Origin: Candidatus Anderseniibacteriota bacterium
GTDB taxonomy: Bacteria; Patescibacteria; Andersenbacteria; UBA10190
Direction: 5' to 3'
NCBI GenBank assembly: GCA_021414205.1
Contig: JAIOOW010000003.1
Span: 1-64,000, forward strand
DNA length: 64,000 nt
Shown: positions 7,802 to 15,039 of the stretch, piece after piece
How the letters are laid out: every line of letters begins with the position of its first letter
How positions within the stretch are numbered: position 1 is the first letter of the stretch
Notes under the pieces: generated by a model
What the model was told of the DNA's origin: nothing
Databases searched by the model: none
Seen by the model: the letters and a program-made list of their open reading frames with translations, nothing else
Position numbers and translations under genes: made by a program

Positions 7802-7811
7802 ATGATACACT
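7802..7811. promoter_or_regulatory. Overlapping divergent -10 elements for neuA and yhcH
   Basis: Minus strand TATCAT (7807-7802) is 6 bases from the neuA ATG. Plus strand TACACT (7806-7811) is 6 bases from the yhcH ATG at 7818. The two hexamers share two base pairs, so only one polymerase could occupy the site at a time. Both transcripts would be leaderless. Confidence 0.5.
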
Positions 7812-7817
7812 AAAACA

Positions 7818-8288
7818 ATGCTTTACGGTCAATACAATAAACCACATACATATAACAAGCTCTTAACCCATCCTGTTTGGGAAACTGCACTATCCTGGAT
7901 CCAAGCCCATGCCATCAACCTTCCGGACGGCGAACACGAAATACAAAATCTGGATATCTATGCCAATATCATGTCCGTTACCACGCTAAAACCAGAAGAC
8001 ACATTCTTTGAAGTGCACGAAGAATATATTGACATTCACTATTGCTTGAGCGGTGGAGAGGCTATTGGATACGCTCCAATAGGAGAGCCCACAGAAAAAG
8101 AGCTTAACAAAGAAAAGGACTACCAACTCTTTCTGCCAACAGAAAAAATGAGCCTCTGCATCTTGCAACCCCATAATTTCGCGGTCTTTTTCCCTACAGA
8201 ACCGCATATGCCGAAGCTTCAAAATGGCATGGATACCACAGTAAAAAAGGTTGTTATTAAAATAAAAAAGAGCATGCTTGAGATATGA
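7818..8288 (+). CDS. YhcH/YjgK/YiaL family protein (NanQ-like)
   Basis: 156 residues matching the EbgC/YhcH beta-sandwich family, with conserved FEVHEEYIDIHYCLSG mid-protein and a late FFPTEPHMPKL segment that supply the metal-binding His and Glu. In proteobacteria YhcH sits in sialic acid catabolic operons and acts as an N-acetylneuraminate anomerase. Here it lies divergent from a CMP-sugar synthetase, which suggests a supply of the correct anomer for CMP activation. Its stop overlaps the next start by 4 bases (ATGA). Confidence 0.8.
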   Translation: MLYGQYNKPHTYNKLLTHPVWETALSWIQAHAINLPDGEHEIQNLDIYANIMSVTTLKPEDTFFEVHEEYIDIHYCLSGGEAIGYAPIGEPTEKELNKEKDYQLFLPTEKMSLCILQPHNFAVFFPTEPHMPKLQNGMDTTVKKVVIKIKKSMLEI

Positions 8289-9220
8289 AAAACGTACTAG
8301 GAAAAACTGGGTTGAAAGTATCTCGAATTGGACTTGGGACCGTTGAAATCGGCTTGGCATATGGCTTAAAAAATGAAGGGTTACCATCTGAACAAGATGC
8401 TATCACTCTACTAAAAACAGTTGTCGAAATAGGCATCACATATATCGATACGGCCCGTGGATATGGGTTGGCGGAAGAAAGAATCGGCAAGTCTGAAATT
8501 GGAAAAAACGATCAAATAATAATAGGTACAAAATTCGGACAATTCATAAAAAATGAACCCAACTTGCGTGGCTCAGATCTTGAAAAACGGATCCGAGAAG
8601 ACATCGATTTGAGTCGAAAAAAATTGAATAAAGAAACACTCCAGCTCGCTCAATTTCATAACGAACTAGAAGACTACACTAACTTTTCTGAAATTATCGA
8701 AATTGCCGAAAAACTTAAAAACGAACAAAAAATCCAGCATGTCGGAATCGCCGTTCGCGGAGAAGCAGCTGCGCTCGCCGCGATTAAAACTGGCTTTTTT
8801 GAGACCATTCAACTTGCGAACAACATAGTTGATCAAAGAATGGTACAAAATGTTCTGAAAAAAGCTCGTGAAAACAACATTGGAATCATCAATCGATCAG
8901 TCCTATTAAAAGGCGCTCTCACGCCTGCTCGAGCATCTTTACCTGATGCGTTAGCGGAATTAAAGCAAAAAGCAGACAAGGCAGAAGCGATTGCCAAAAA
9001 TCTCGGTGTAGACCTGCCCACTCTGGCAATTCGCTACGTATTATCACAATCTGCCGTATCAACTGCCTTAATAGGGACTGTAAAAGCAAATCGCATAGAA
9101 AGCGCCCTGCAAGCACTTACCCAAGGTCCATTGCCAGAAGAAGTACTTATACAGTTTCAAGAATTAGCAATTGCAGACTCCGCCCAGATTGACCCTGCCA
9201 AGTGGCCCAAGGTAGACTAA
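8285..9220 (+). CDS. Aldo/keto reductase family oxidoreductase
   Basis: 311 residues. LGKTGLKVSRIGLGT at the N-terminus and ITYIDTARGYGLAEERIG carry the conserved Asp/Tyr of the TIM-barrel NADPH-dependent reductase. The usual catalytic Lys is in IIGTKFGQ, and the expected His lies in QFHNELEDY. It is translationally coupled to yhcH (ATGA overlap) and followed 4 bases later by an SDR gene. In this neighbourhood it probably reduces or modifies a sugar intermediate; the substrate is inference. Confidence 0.85.
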   Translation: MKNVLGKTGLKVSRIGLGTVEIGLAYGLKNEGLPSEQDAITLLKTVVEIGITYIDTARGYGLAEERIGKSEIGKNDQIIIGTKFGQFIKNEPNLRGSDLEKRIREDIDLSRKKLNKETLQLAQFHNELEDYTNFSEIIEIAEKLKNEQKIQHVGIAVRGEAAALAAIKTGFFETIQLANNIVDQRMVQNVLKKARENNIGIINRSVLLKGALTPARASLPDALAELKQKADKAEAIAKNLGVDLPTLAIRYVLSQSAVSTALIGTVKANRIESALQALTQGPLPEEVLIQFQELAIADSAQIDPAKWPKVD

Positions 9221-9224
9221 CGCT

Positions 9225-9959
9225 ATGACACTCACTAACAAAGTAGCGCTTATCACAGGAGGAAATGGATTTTTAGGACAATATTTCGTTACTGCACTTA
9301 AAAATGCAGGAGCAACGGTAGTAGTCACTGATCGCGATAATGCTGAAATTAATTTAGACGTTACCAGCAAGTCGTCTATTACAGATGCATTTGAACAAGC
9401 AATTTCTAAATACGGAAAAGTAGACATTGTTATTAACAACGCCGCACTTGATCCGAAATTCGATGCCAACGCAGAGCAAAATGCGAAACTGTTTGAAAAT
9501 TATCCCGAAGAATTAATTAAACAGAGCCTCGACGTAAATTTGCTTGGGTATACTTTAGTAGCTCAAGAAGCAATAAAACGAATGCTCGCTCAGGGATCCG
9601 GAAATATTATTAACGTTTCATCCATTTATGGCGTTGTAGGGCCAGACCAGAGCATTTACCCGGAAGGCACCCAAAAACCAGTTGATTACTTTATCACAAA
9701 AGGTGGCGTAGTGATGCTCACAAAATTCTTGGCAACCACATACGGAAACAAAGGCATTCGAGTAAATACATTAACGCTTGGCGGTGTATTTAAAGGGCAC
9801 GGAAAAGATTTTACCGACAAATATGGAGCACGAACACCGATGGGTCGCATGGCAAATCCTGAAGAGGTAGGTGGGCCATTAGTGTTTCTCGCATCGGATA
9901 ACAGCAGCTATATGACCGGTGCCAACCTCATCGTCGACGGCGGATTAACTGCGTGGTAA
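9225..9959 (+). CDS. Short-chain dehydrogenase/reductase, PtmA-like
   Basis: 244 residues. The Rossmann motif is ITGGNGFLG, the NNAA motif is present, the catalytic Ser is in INVSSIYGV and the YxxxK is YFITK. The sequence resembles SDRs named flagellin modification protein A, found in legionaminic acid clusters. It is last of the yhcH-AKR-SDR operon. Its stop abuts the stop of the convergent methyltransferase with no base between. Confidence 0.8.
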   Translation: MTLTNKVALITGGNGFLGQYFVTALKNAGATVVVTDRDNAEINLDVTSKSSITDAFEQAISKYGKVDIVINNAALDPKFDANAEQNAKLFENYPEELIKQSLDVNLLGYTLVAQEAIKRMLAQGSGNIINVSSIYGVVGPDQSIYPEGTQKPVDYFITKGGVVMLTKFLATTYGNKGIRVNTLTLGGVFKGHGKDFTDKYGARTPMGRMANPEEVGGPLVFLASDNSSYMTGANLIVDGGLTAW

Positions 9960-10751
9960 TTAGTTTTTCCTCGCAATCACAACCATTCCCGCAGAAGCGA
10001 ACCAAGGGGAAATGGCGTTTGAAATCGTCTTTACGATTTTTCCGAGAATATTGAGCTCGTATGGCTTTGCACCACGAAGTATAGGCCAGTTGGAATACAG
10101 TCCGAAGTGACTATTAGCATCGGGCAAATCATGCGCAACTACTTCTTCTATCACAAAACCTGCCCGCATAAGCATTGCTTCAAACTCTGATTTTCCAAAT
10201 AGATAATATGCAAAACTTGGCCTTCGGCCGAATATGCGCATAAACAACCCTTCGATTCTTTTTAGGGGAATGTATAAAATTGTACGGAGCGTATTTGCTA
10301 GTGGAACTTCAACGCATACAAACCCATCTTTTTTTAGAACGCGATAAAATTCTTTAAGAGATTCTTCAACAGCGCCTTCAACATACTCGAGCGACCCGAT
10401 AGAAAGGACTCCGTCTAGTGAATTGTCCATTGCCGGAATAGCGTCGCTTCCTGCAATTTTTACCGAAAGGTCCGGGTCATACTCCGTCATTGCGCGCACT
10501 GCCTGCGGATGTGCATCTATTCCAGATACGGCATACCCTTTGTTAGCTAGAAATAAAATCCACCCGCCAATTCCGCACCCAGCATCGAGATACGTTCCAT
10601 TTTTCTGCAATTTCTTTTCCAGCATAGGCCAAAACGACTGCTTCTCGTACTGGGAAAAGTCGTTAATTGCGCTGTACATTTCTCGATAGCGATCATCCCA
10701 CATTTTCGAGCGGTCAAAATTCTTCGGGTCAAATTTGTAAATAGGAATCAT
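9960..10751 (-). CDS. Class I SAM-dependent methyltransferase
   Basis: 263 residues. Motif I is LDAGCGIGGW at about residue 57, followed by GIDAHPQAV (motif II) and SIGSLEYVE (motif IV region). The layout is that of UbiE/COQ5-like methyltransferases acting on small molecules or sugars. It lies 15 bases downstream of the NeuB fusion in the same operon, so a sugar O-methyltransferase is a fair guess, though the acceptor is unknown. Confidence 0.8.
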   Translation of the reverse strand: MIPIYKFDPKNFDRSKMWDDRYREMYSAINDFSQYEKQSFWPMLEKKLQKNGTYLDAGCGIGGWILFLANKGYAVSGIDAHPQAVRAMTEYDPDLSVKIAGSDAIPAMDNSLDGVLSIGSLEYVEGAVEESLKEFYRVLKKDGFVCVEVPLANTLRTILYIPLKRIEGLFMRIFGRRPSFAYYLFGKSEFEAMLMRAGFVIEEVVAHDLPDANSHFGLYSNWPILRGAKPYELNILGKIVKTISNAISPWFASAGMVVIARKN

Positions 10752-10766
10752 AGTATTAACCGTATG

Positions 10767-12647
10767 CTACTTCATGTATCGCTTCAAATGCTCCATGGCC
10801 TGCAAGAACCCGCGCCCGCCATGCAAATGCCCCTGCCAAATCTCCGGAACCATCGTTTCAGAATATCCTGCAAGCGGATCGAGGATCTTTTTAAAATCAA
10901 CCGTTCCTTGGCCAATTTGCAGCCCCTCTTCACCAGTACCAGAACCATCGGCAACATGAAGATGATGAATAAACGGTTTTAGCTCCGTAATCATTTCAAC
11001 CAAATCTTCTCCGTACTGGTTACAGGAGAGCGCTGCATGAGACGTGTCAAAGCACATGGAATACCCAGTTTCTTCGAGGAATTTTTTAATTTCATCTTTT
11101 AACATGAAAATATTCGTAACCCATTCACCTCCGAACACCCATGGGCGAGGTGGAAGATTTTCCGGAAGCATTTCAACACCATCCGTCTTTAATTGCGATA
11201 ATGTATCTGCGAATAATTCCAGTAGCTTTGCAGGATGCGGGGATCGGGTAAGCGTAATTCCTCCAGGATGAATAATAAATTTCGGCGTTCCTTGAAACGA
11301 TTCCCCAAGCTTACGCGCAACATCGACGCTTCGCTGCAAAATCGCAATAACTTGCTTGCGCTCATCAATATCTTCTGATGCTGGGTTCAAATATACACGC
11401 TTCATGTATTCCGGCGCATGCACGACAACTTCTTGCGAAAAAGATCCCGTTGGAATTTCTTCATCCAAATCTTTATCGCTCAAATGAAATTCGAACAAGT
11501 CGGGTTTAAATTCCAAATAATTTCGAAAATCCTTCCATCGAACAACGGGGCCCCATTTCCAAGAAATGTCCTCTGAAGAAAATGTTTTCGCAAGAGAAGC
11601 TCCAACTACATCGTCCTCCGTAAGAGCATCGCCAGCAGGAATATCCCTACAAGCAGTAACGCCAACTAATTCGTCCAGTCTCTGTGGGGATAATCCTTTT
11701 GCAGGACTTTTTGTGGTGAGCATATCGCGCGTAATGACGGTTCCGTCAGCAATAAACGTCTTTGCAACAACGCTCTTGCCTAACAGTTCTCGATTCATAA
11801 TCTCCCCTCGAGAAAGTTTTTTTACGCCCTCCCCAACCGCCATTTCAACTTCGCGAATTCCTGCAACCATGTCCTTAAATTCTTGCGGGAGCAGGGAAGC
11901 TTTGTGGTCCGGTCCTTCCAAATTTCTATCCGTGGTAATGTGTCGCTCAATAATGCACGCGCCCCGAGCAACTGCTCCGATGGAAACGGCAATTCCGCGT
12001 TCGTGTCCGGAATATCCTACCGGAACGCCATACACGCTCAGCGAATCCATATACTTCAAATTAATTTCCTTGAACGGCGCCGGATATGTGCTATTGCAAT
12101 GCAAAATGGCAAACGGAACACCCAATGTCTTAATAAACTCTACGCCCGCTTTAATTTCTTCCTCCTGAGCCATTCCAGTAGACACGATCATCGGCTTTTT
12201 TGTCTTCGCAATATATTCCAAAAGCTCGTTATTCGTAAAATCAGGAGAACCTACTTTGTATACCGGAACATGGAGAAGATTTTCAATCATATCGCAGCTT
12301 TTCTTATCCCACGGATTCACCATGAAAATAATATTTCGCTTTGCCGCATATGCTTCCAATTCCAAATAAGCATCGTCAGACAGCTCAAATTCTTTGAGTA
12401 GGGGGATTAAATACTGATACTTCTGCTCTGCACTATTCGGATTATCTAATATCTTTTTTTGATACACTTCCGCCAAATTTCGTTTTTGGAATTTTACCGC
12501 ATTCGCTCCGGCATCTGCAGCAGCATCAATGAGCTCCCGTGCACGATCGACGCTGCCGTTATGGTTTAGCCCGGCTTCCGCAATAATAAACGTAGGGTTG
12601 CCTGGTCCGATCTTTATATCACCCACTAGAAGAGGTTCAATTTTCAT
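10767..12647 (-). CDS. NeuB-type nonulosonate synthase fused to a SAF domain and a TIM-barrel isomerase-like domain
   Basis: 626 residues from the ATG at 12647; a longer frame to 12761 overlaps the upstream gene and does not resemble NeuB. Residues 1-270 are a NeuB/SpsE synthase (FIIAEAGLNHNG, VKFQKRNL, STGMAQ, GYSGHERG, ERHITTDRN), which condenses phosphoenolpyruvate with an acylated amino sugar. Residues 285-345 are a SAF (antifreeze-like) domain (LLGKSVVA, DIPAGDALT). Residues 350-626 form a xylose-isomerase-like TIM barrel with metal-ligand candidates in IIHPGG, LPENLPP, CFDTSHAA and HHLHVADG. The start overlaps the upstream cyclase gene by 11 bases. The third domain is likely an epimerase or isomerase working on a precursor or product. 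Confidence 0.9.
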   Translation of the reverse strand: MKIEPLLVGDIKIGPGNPTFIIAEAGLNHNGSVDRARELIDAAADAGANAVKFQKRNLAEVYQKKILDNPNSAEQKYQYLIPLLKEFELSDDAYLELEAYAAKRNIIFMVNPWDKKSCDMIENLLHVPVYKVGSPDFTNNELLEYIAKTKKPMIVSTGMAQEEEIKAGVEFIKTLGVPFAILHCNSTYPAPFKEINLKYMDSLSVYGVPVGYSGHERGIAVSIGAVARGACIIERHITTDRNLEGPDHKASLLPQEFKDMVAGIREVEMAVGEGVKKLSRGEIMNRELLGKSVVAKTFIADGTVITRDMLTTKSPAKGLSPQRLDELVGVTACRDIPAGDALTEDDVVGASLAKTFSSEDISWKWGPVVRWKDFRNYLEFKPDLFEFHLSDKDLDEEIPTGSFSQEVVVHAPEYMKRVYLNPASEDIDERKQVIAILQRSVDVARKLGESFQGTPKFIIHPGGITLTRSPHPAKLLELFADTLSQLKTDGVEMLPENLPPRPWVFGGEWVTNIFMLKDEIKKFLEETGYSMCFDTSHAALSCNQYGEDLVEMITELKPFIHHLHVADGSGTGEEGLQIGQGTVDFKKILDPLAGYSETMVPEIWQGHLHGGRGFLQAMEHLKRYMK

Positions 12648-13251
12648 AAGAGGAAAGTACCGCACGAGCAGGGACGCCGTCAATACCAGGTATAGATAGC
12701 GGCAAACACATAAGTTGATATGGGCCCGGCTGAATATCGGGCAGATACAACCCTTCAACAATGACTATATTATGCGTCAGCAATATTTCATGCACTCGAT
12801 CCTTTATGCCCTTTTTCTTAATAGAGAGAGCATCAAGGCCAACTAATACTATGCCAAGCTGGGCAATTTTTTCCGCAGCGCTTTCATCGAGCGCAGTAAA
12901 GTCTGCTCGAAATTCGTCAACAGAGAAGTTTGAATTGGCAGTTTTAAAAATAATTCGCTTACTGCCTGTTTCAGGAATGTGAGCAGATGTTATCACTGCA
13001 ACGTCTGGGGGAATTTCCACAACCTCGCAATCGCCCACATATTGATCTAGGCTAAATGACTCTATTCCGGAATTACTAGCATTAATATGCGAAAGTGCAT
13101 CTATATGGGTACCCGTATGAGATCCGAGAGAGATAGCAGTAAGACCGCTCTGCTCCACGCCTGCTTTTTGAATTTGTAATAGCTCAACGCCTGGATTGCC
13201 GGGATATATTGCCATAGCAGAGTGAATAGGTCGCGAAATATCAATCAGCAT
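12637..13251 (-). CDS. Cyclase/kynurenine formamidase-like metal hydrolase
   Basis: 204 residues with the family metal motif HTGTHIDALSH at about residue 45 and the opening LIDISRPIHSAMAIYPGNP. Members hydrolyse amide or lactone bonds with divalent metals. As first gene of the NeuB operon it may act on an acylated sugar or simply share the promoter. The substrate is not predictable. Confidence 0.8.
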   Translation of the reverse strand: MLIDISRPIHSAMAIYPGNPGVELLQIQKAGVEQSGLTAISLGSHTGTHIDALSHINASNSGIESFSLDQYVGDCEVVEIPPDVAVITSAHIPETGSKRIIFKTANSNFSVDEFRADFTALDESAAEKIAQLGIVLVGLDALSIKKKGIKDRVHEILLTHNIVIVEGLYLPDIQPGPYQLMCLPLSIPGIDGVPARAVLSSYEN

Positions 13252-13257
13252 AGAATT

Positions 13258-13263
13258 ATCATA
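13258..13263 (-). promoter_or_regulatory. -10 element TATGAT for the cyclase-NeuB-methyltransferase operon
   Basis: Minus strand TATGAT, AATTCT, ATG at 13251. The 6-base spacing fits a leaderless start. Confidence 0.5.
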
Positions 13264-13288
13264 TACTGTACACTATTTGCATACATCT

Positions 13289-13402
13289 ATGACACTTATC
13301 CTTGATCATATCTTGCTGTGGGGAGCATTCTTTTTACTAGGTATCGCCCTCGGATACTTAATGACTACTATTCTTATTTGGGGGTCGAAAGTGAGATTCT
13401 AA
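13289..13402 (+). CDS. 37-residue single-pass membrane peptide
   Basis: The ATG at 13289 opens 37 codons to TAA at 13400-13402. Nearly the whole peptide is one transmembrane helix, ending in a basic tail (GSKVRF). It runs directly into the next membrane gene (1 base apart). No family is recognised and the call rests on composition and spacing. Confidence 0.4.
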   Translation: MTLILDHILLWGAFFLLGIALGYLMTTILIWGSKVRF

Positions 13403-13403
13403 T

Positions 13404-13634
13404 ATGGATACTCCTTTTCTCACAACCCTTGCGGGCATATTACGAAATACGGCAATTGTATTGCTCTATTTCGTCACAGGATTCGGGCCGGGGTTCTGCA
13501 TTGGATTACTGCTTGCTAATAAGTTTGCAGGGAAAGACAACCAGCTAAGAATGGACAAACACAACGAGAATATTCAAAAGGCAGGCCAGCACAACAGCCA
13601 ATGGCATCCAGATAATCCTAGATGGAAAGAGTAG
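13404..13634 (+). CDS. Small membrane protein
   Basis: 76 residues: one long hydrophobic segment (about residues 14-41) with glycines, then a polar Asn/His/Gln-rich tail. It is paired with the preceding 37-residue membrane peptide. Its end overlaps the convergent beta-CASP gene by 17 bases. Function unknown. Confidence 0.5.
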   Translation: MDTPFLTTLAGILRNTAIVLLYFVTGFGPGFCIGLLLANKFAGKDNQLRMDKHNENIQKAGQHNSQWHPDNPRWKE

Positions 13635-15027
13635 TTCCTTCGTGAGAATACGTAGTCGCAACGCTTGGCAGTGCCTCGCCCAGCTTTTCACGGAGCATCT
13701 TTGCCTCTTGCTCTTCTCCGTGCACTAATGCGATGTTTTTCAAACCCTTTATCTGTTTTGCAAAATCAACTAATTGCCCTTGATCTGCGTGGGCAGAAAA
13801 TTCGTTAAACAAAAATAATTCCGAACGAACAGGGAACCACTCCCCATGCAATTCGATATTTTTTGCACCGGATAAAATCATTCTCCCTGTCGTACCTCGT
13901 GCCTGGTACCCCGTAATAAATACAGCGTTATTTGGATTACTAATAGTATTGCGCAAATGATGGACTACGCGACCTGCAGTCATCATCCCTGATGCAGAAA
14001 TAACCATAAAGGGCCCCTTCTTGCCGTTGAGCGCCTTAGATTCTTGGACAGTGCGGATGTATTCAAGATTTCGGAAGGCGAGAGGTCGATCATCTTCACG
14101 CTCAAAATCGGCGCGCGTTTCAGTGTCGTACACATCAGCATGGTCGCGATACACTTCGGTAATATCAGTGGCAAGAGGTGAGTCTACGTAAATAGGAAAT
14201 CGCGGAATTGCGCCACTATCTATCAACTTATGAATGATGTAGACCAACATTTGTGTTCGGCCAAGCGAAAACGCAGGCACCACCATCACCCCGTTTCTGT
14301 CGCACACCTTTTTAATAGCCTGCGCTAATTCTATCTTCGCCTGCTTAAGGGGAATATGAGCTCTATTCCCGTACGTACTCTCCATGAGCAACACCTCGAT
14401 TTCCTCTTTTGGAATTTCAGGATCGTGAAGAAGAGGAACCCCCTTGGGGCCCATATCACCCGTATATGCTATACAATGCGCTACGCCATCCTCTTCATAT
14501 CTCAAAACAATAATCGCTGACCCCAGAATATGCCCGGCGTCATAGAATTTAATAGAAACCCCTTCAACAATTTCATGCCACGCATCATCATCGTCGCGAG
14601 CATACGGCAACGACTCGAAATGCAACATAAGCTCAGTAACGTCTTTAAGCGTAACCAACGGTTCTCTATCATCAGGAGAACCAAGGTGGTGCAGGGCCCT
14701 ATATTCGGCATCCTGCGCCTCAATTCCTACCATATCTTCAAGCATGCGCTGGGCCACATCTTTTGTTGCGGACGTAGAAAATATTTTTCCCACAAATCCT
14801 CGCTTTACTAGTAGCGGCAACATTCCGCAATGATCCAAATGTGCATGAGAAAGAACTACCGCATCTATTGAATCGGGAGGGAAAGAAAATGACCTGTTCC
14901 TCTCGCGCACATCCGGCAACCCCTGAAACGTTCCGCAATCAAATAGAATTCTTTTTCCGGCAACTTCAACTAAGTGTTTACTACCAGTAACACTTCCCGC
15001 TCCGCCAAAGAAGGTTATACTAGCCAT
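13618..15027 (-). CDS. Metallo-beta-lactamase/beta-CASP RNA-processing nuclease
   Basis: 469 residues. The zinc motif is SHAHLDHCG near residue 60, with DCGTFQG before it. The beta-CASP motifs follow: TYGN, GRTQMLVY, SASGMMTAGR, and a C-terminal RMMBL segment (SAHADQGQL, LVHGEEQE). The architecture is that of CPSF73-like bacterial proteins with endo- or exo-RNase activity. The start codon is back to back with the divergent membrane protein start (CATATG). Confidence 0.9.
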   Translation of the reverse strand: MASITFFGGAGSVTGSKHLVEVAGKRILFDCGTFQGLPDVRERNRSFSFPPDSIDAVVLSHAHLDHCGMLPLLVKRGFVGKIFSTSATKDVAQRMLEDMVGIEAQDAEYRALHHLGSPDDREPLVTLKDVTELMLHFESLPYARDDDDAWHEIVEGVSIKFYDAGHILGSAIIVLRYEEDGVAHCIAYTGDMGPKGVPLLHDPEIPKEEIEVLLMESTYGNRAHIPLKQAKIELAQAIKKVCDRNGVMVVPAFSLGRTQMLVYIIHKLIDSGAIPRFPIYVDSPLATDITEVYRDHADVYDTETRADFEREDDRPLAFRNLEYIRTVQESKALNGKKGPFMVISASGMMTAGRVVHHLRNTISNPNNAVFITGYQARGTTGRMILSGAKNIELHGEWFPVRSELFLFNEFSAHADQGQLVDFAKQIKGLKNIALVHGEEQEAKMLREKLGEALPSVATTYSHEGTTLSI

Positions 15028-15039
15028 ATGCTCAGTATA
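15016..15039. promoter_or_regulatory. Mirror-image divergent leaderless promoters
   Basis: Plus strand TATACT (15016-15021), 6 bases, ATG at 15028. Minus strand TATACT (15039-15034), 6 bases, ATG at 15027. Each -10 element lies inside the first codons of the opposite gene, and there is no intergenic base between the start codons. Confidence 0.65.

Noticed and set aside
11566..12401. Long plus-strand open frames opposite the NeuB fusion
   Set aside because: They are antisense shadows of a strongly conserved enzyme and show no family pattern or start signals.
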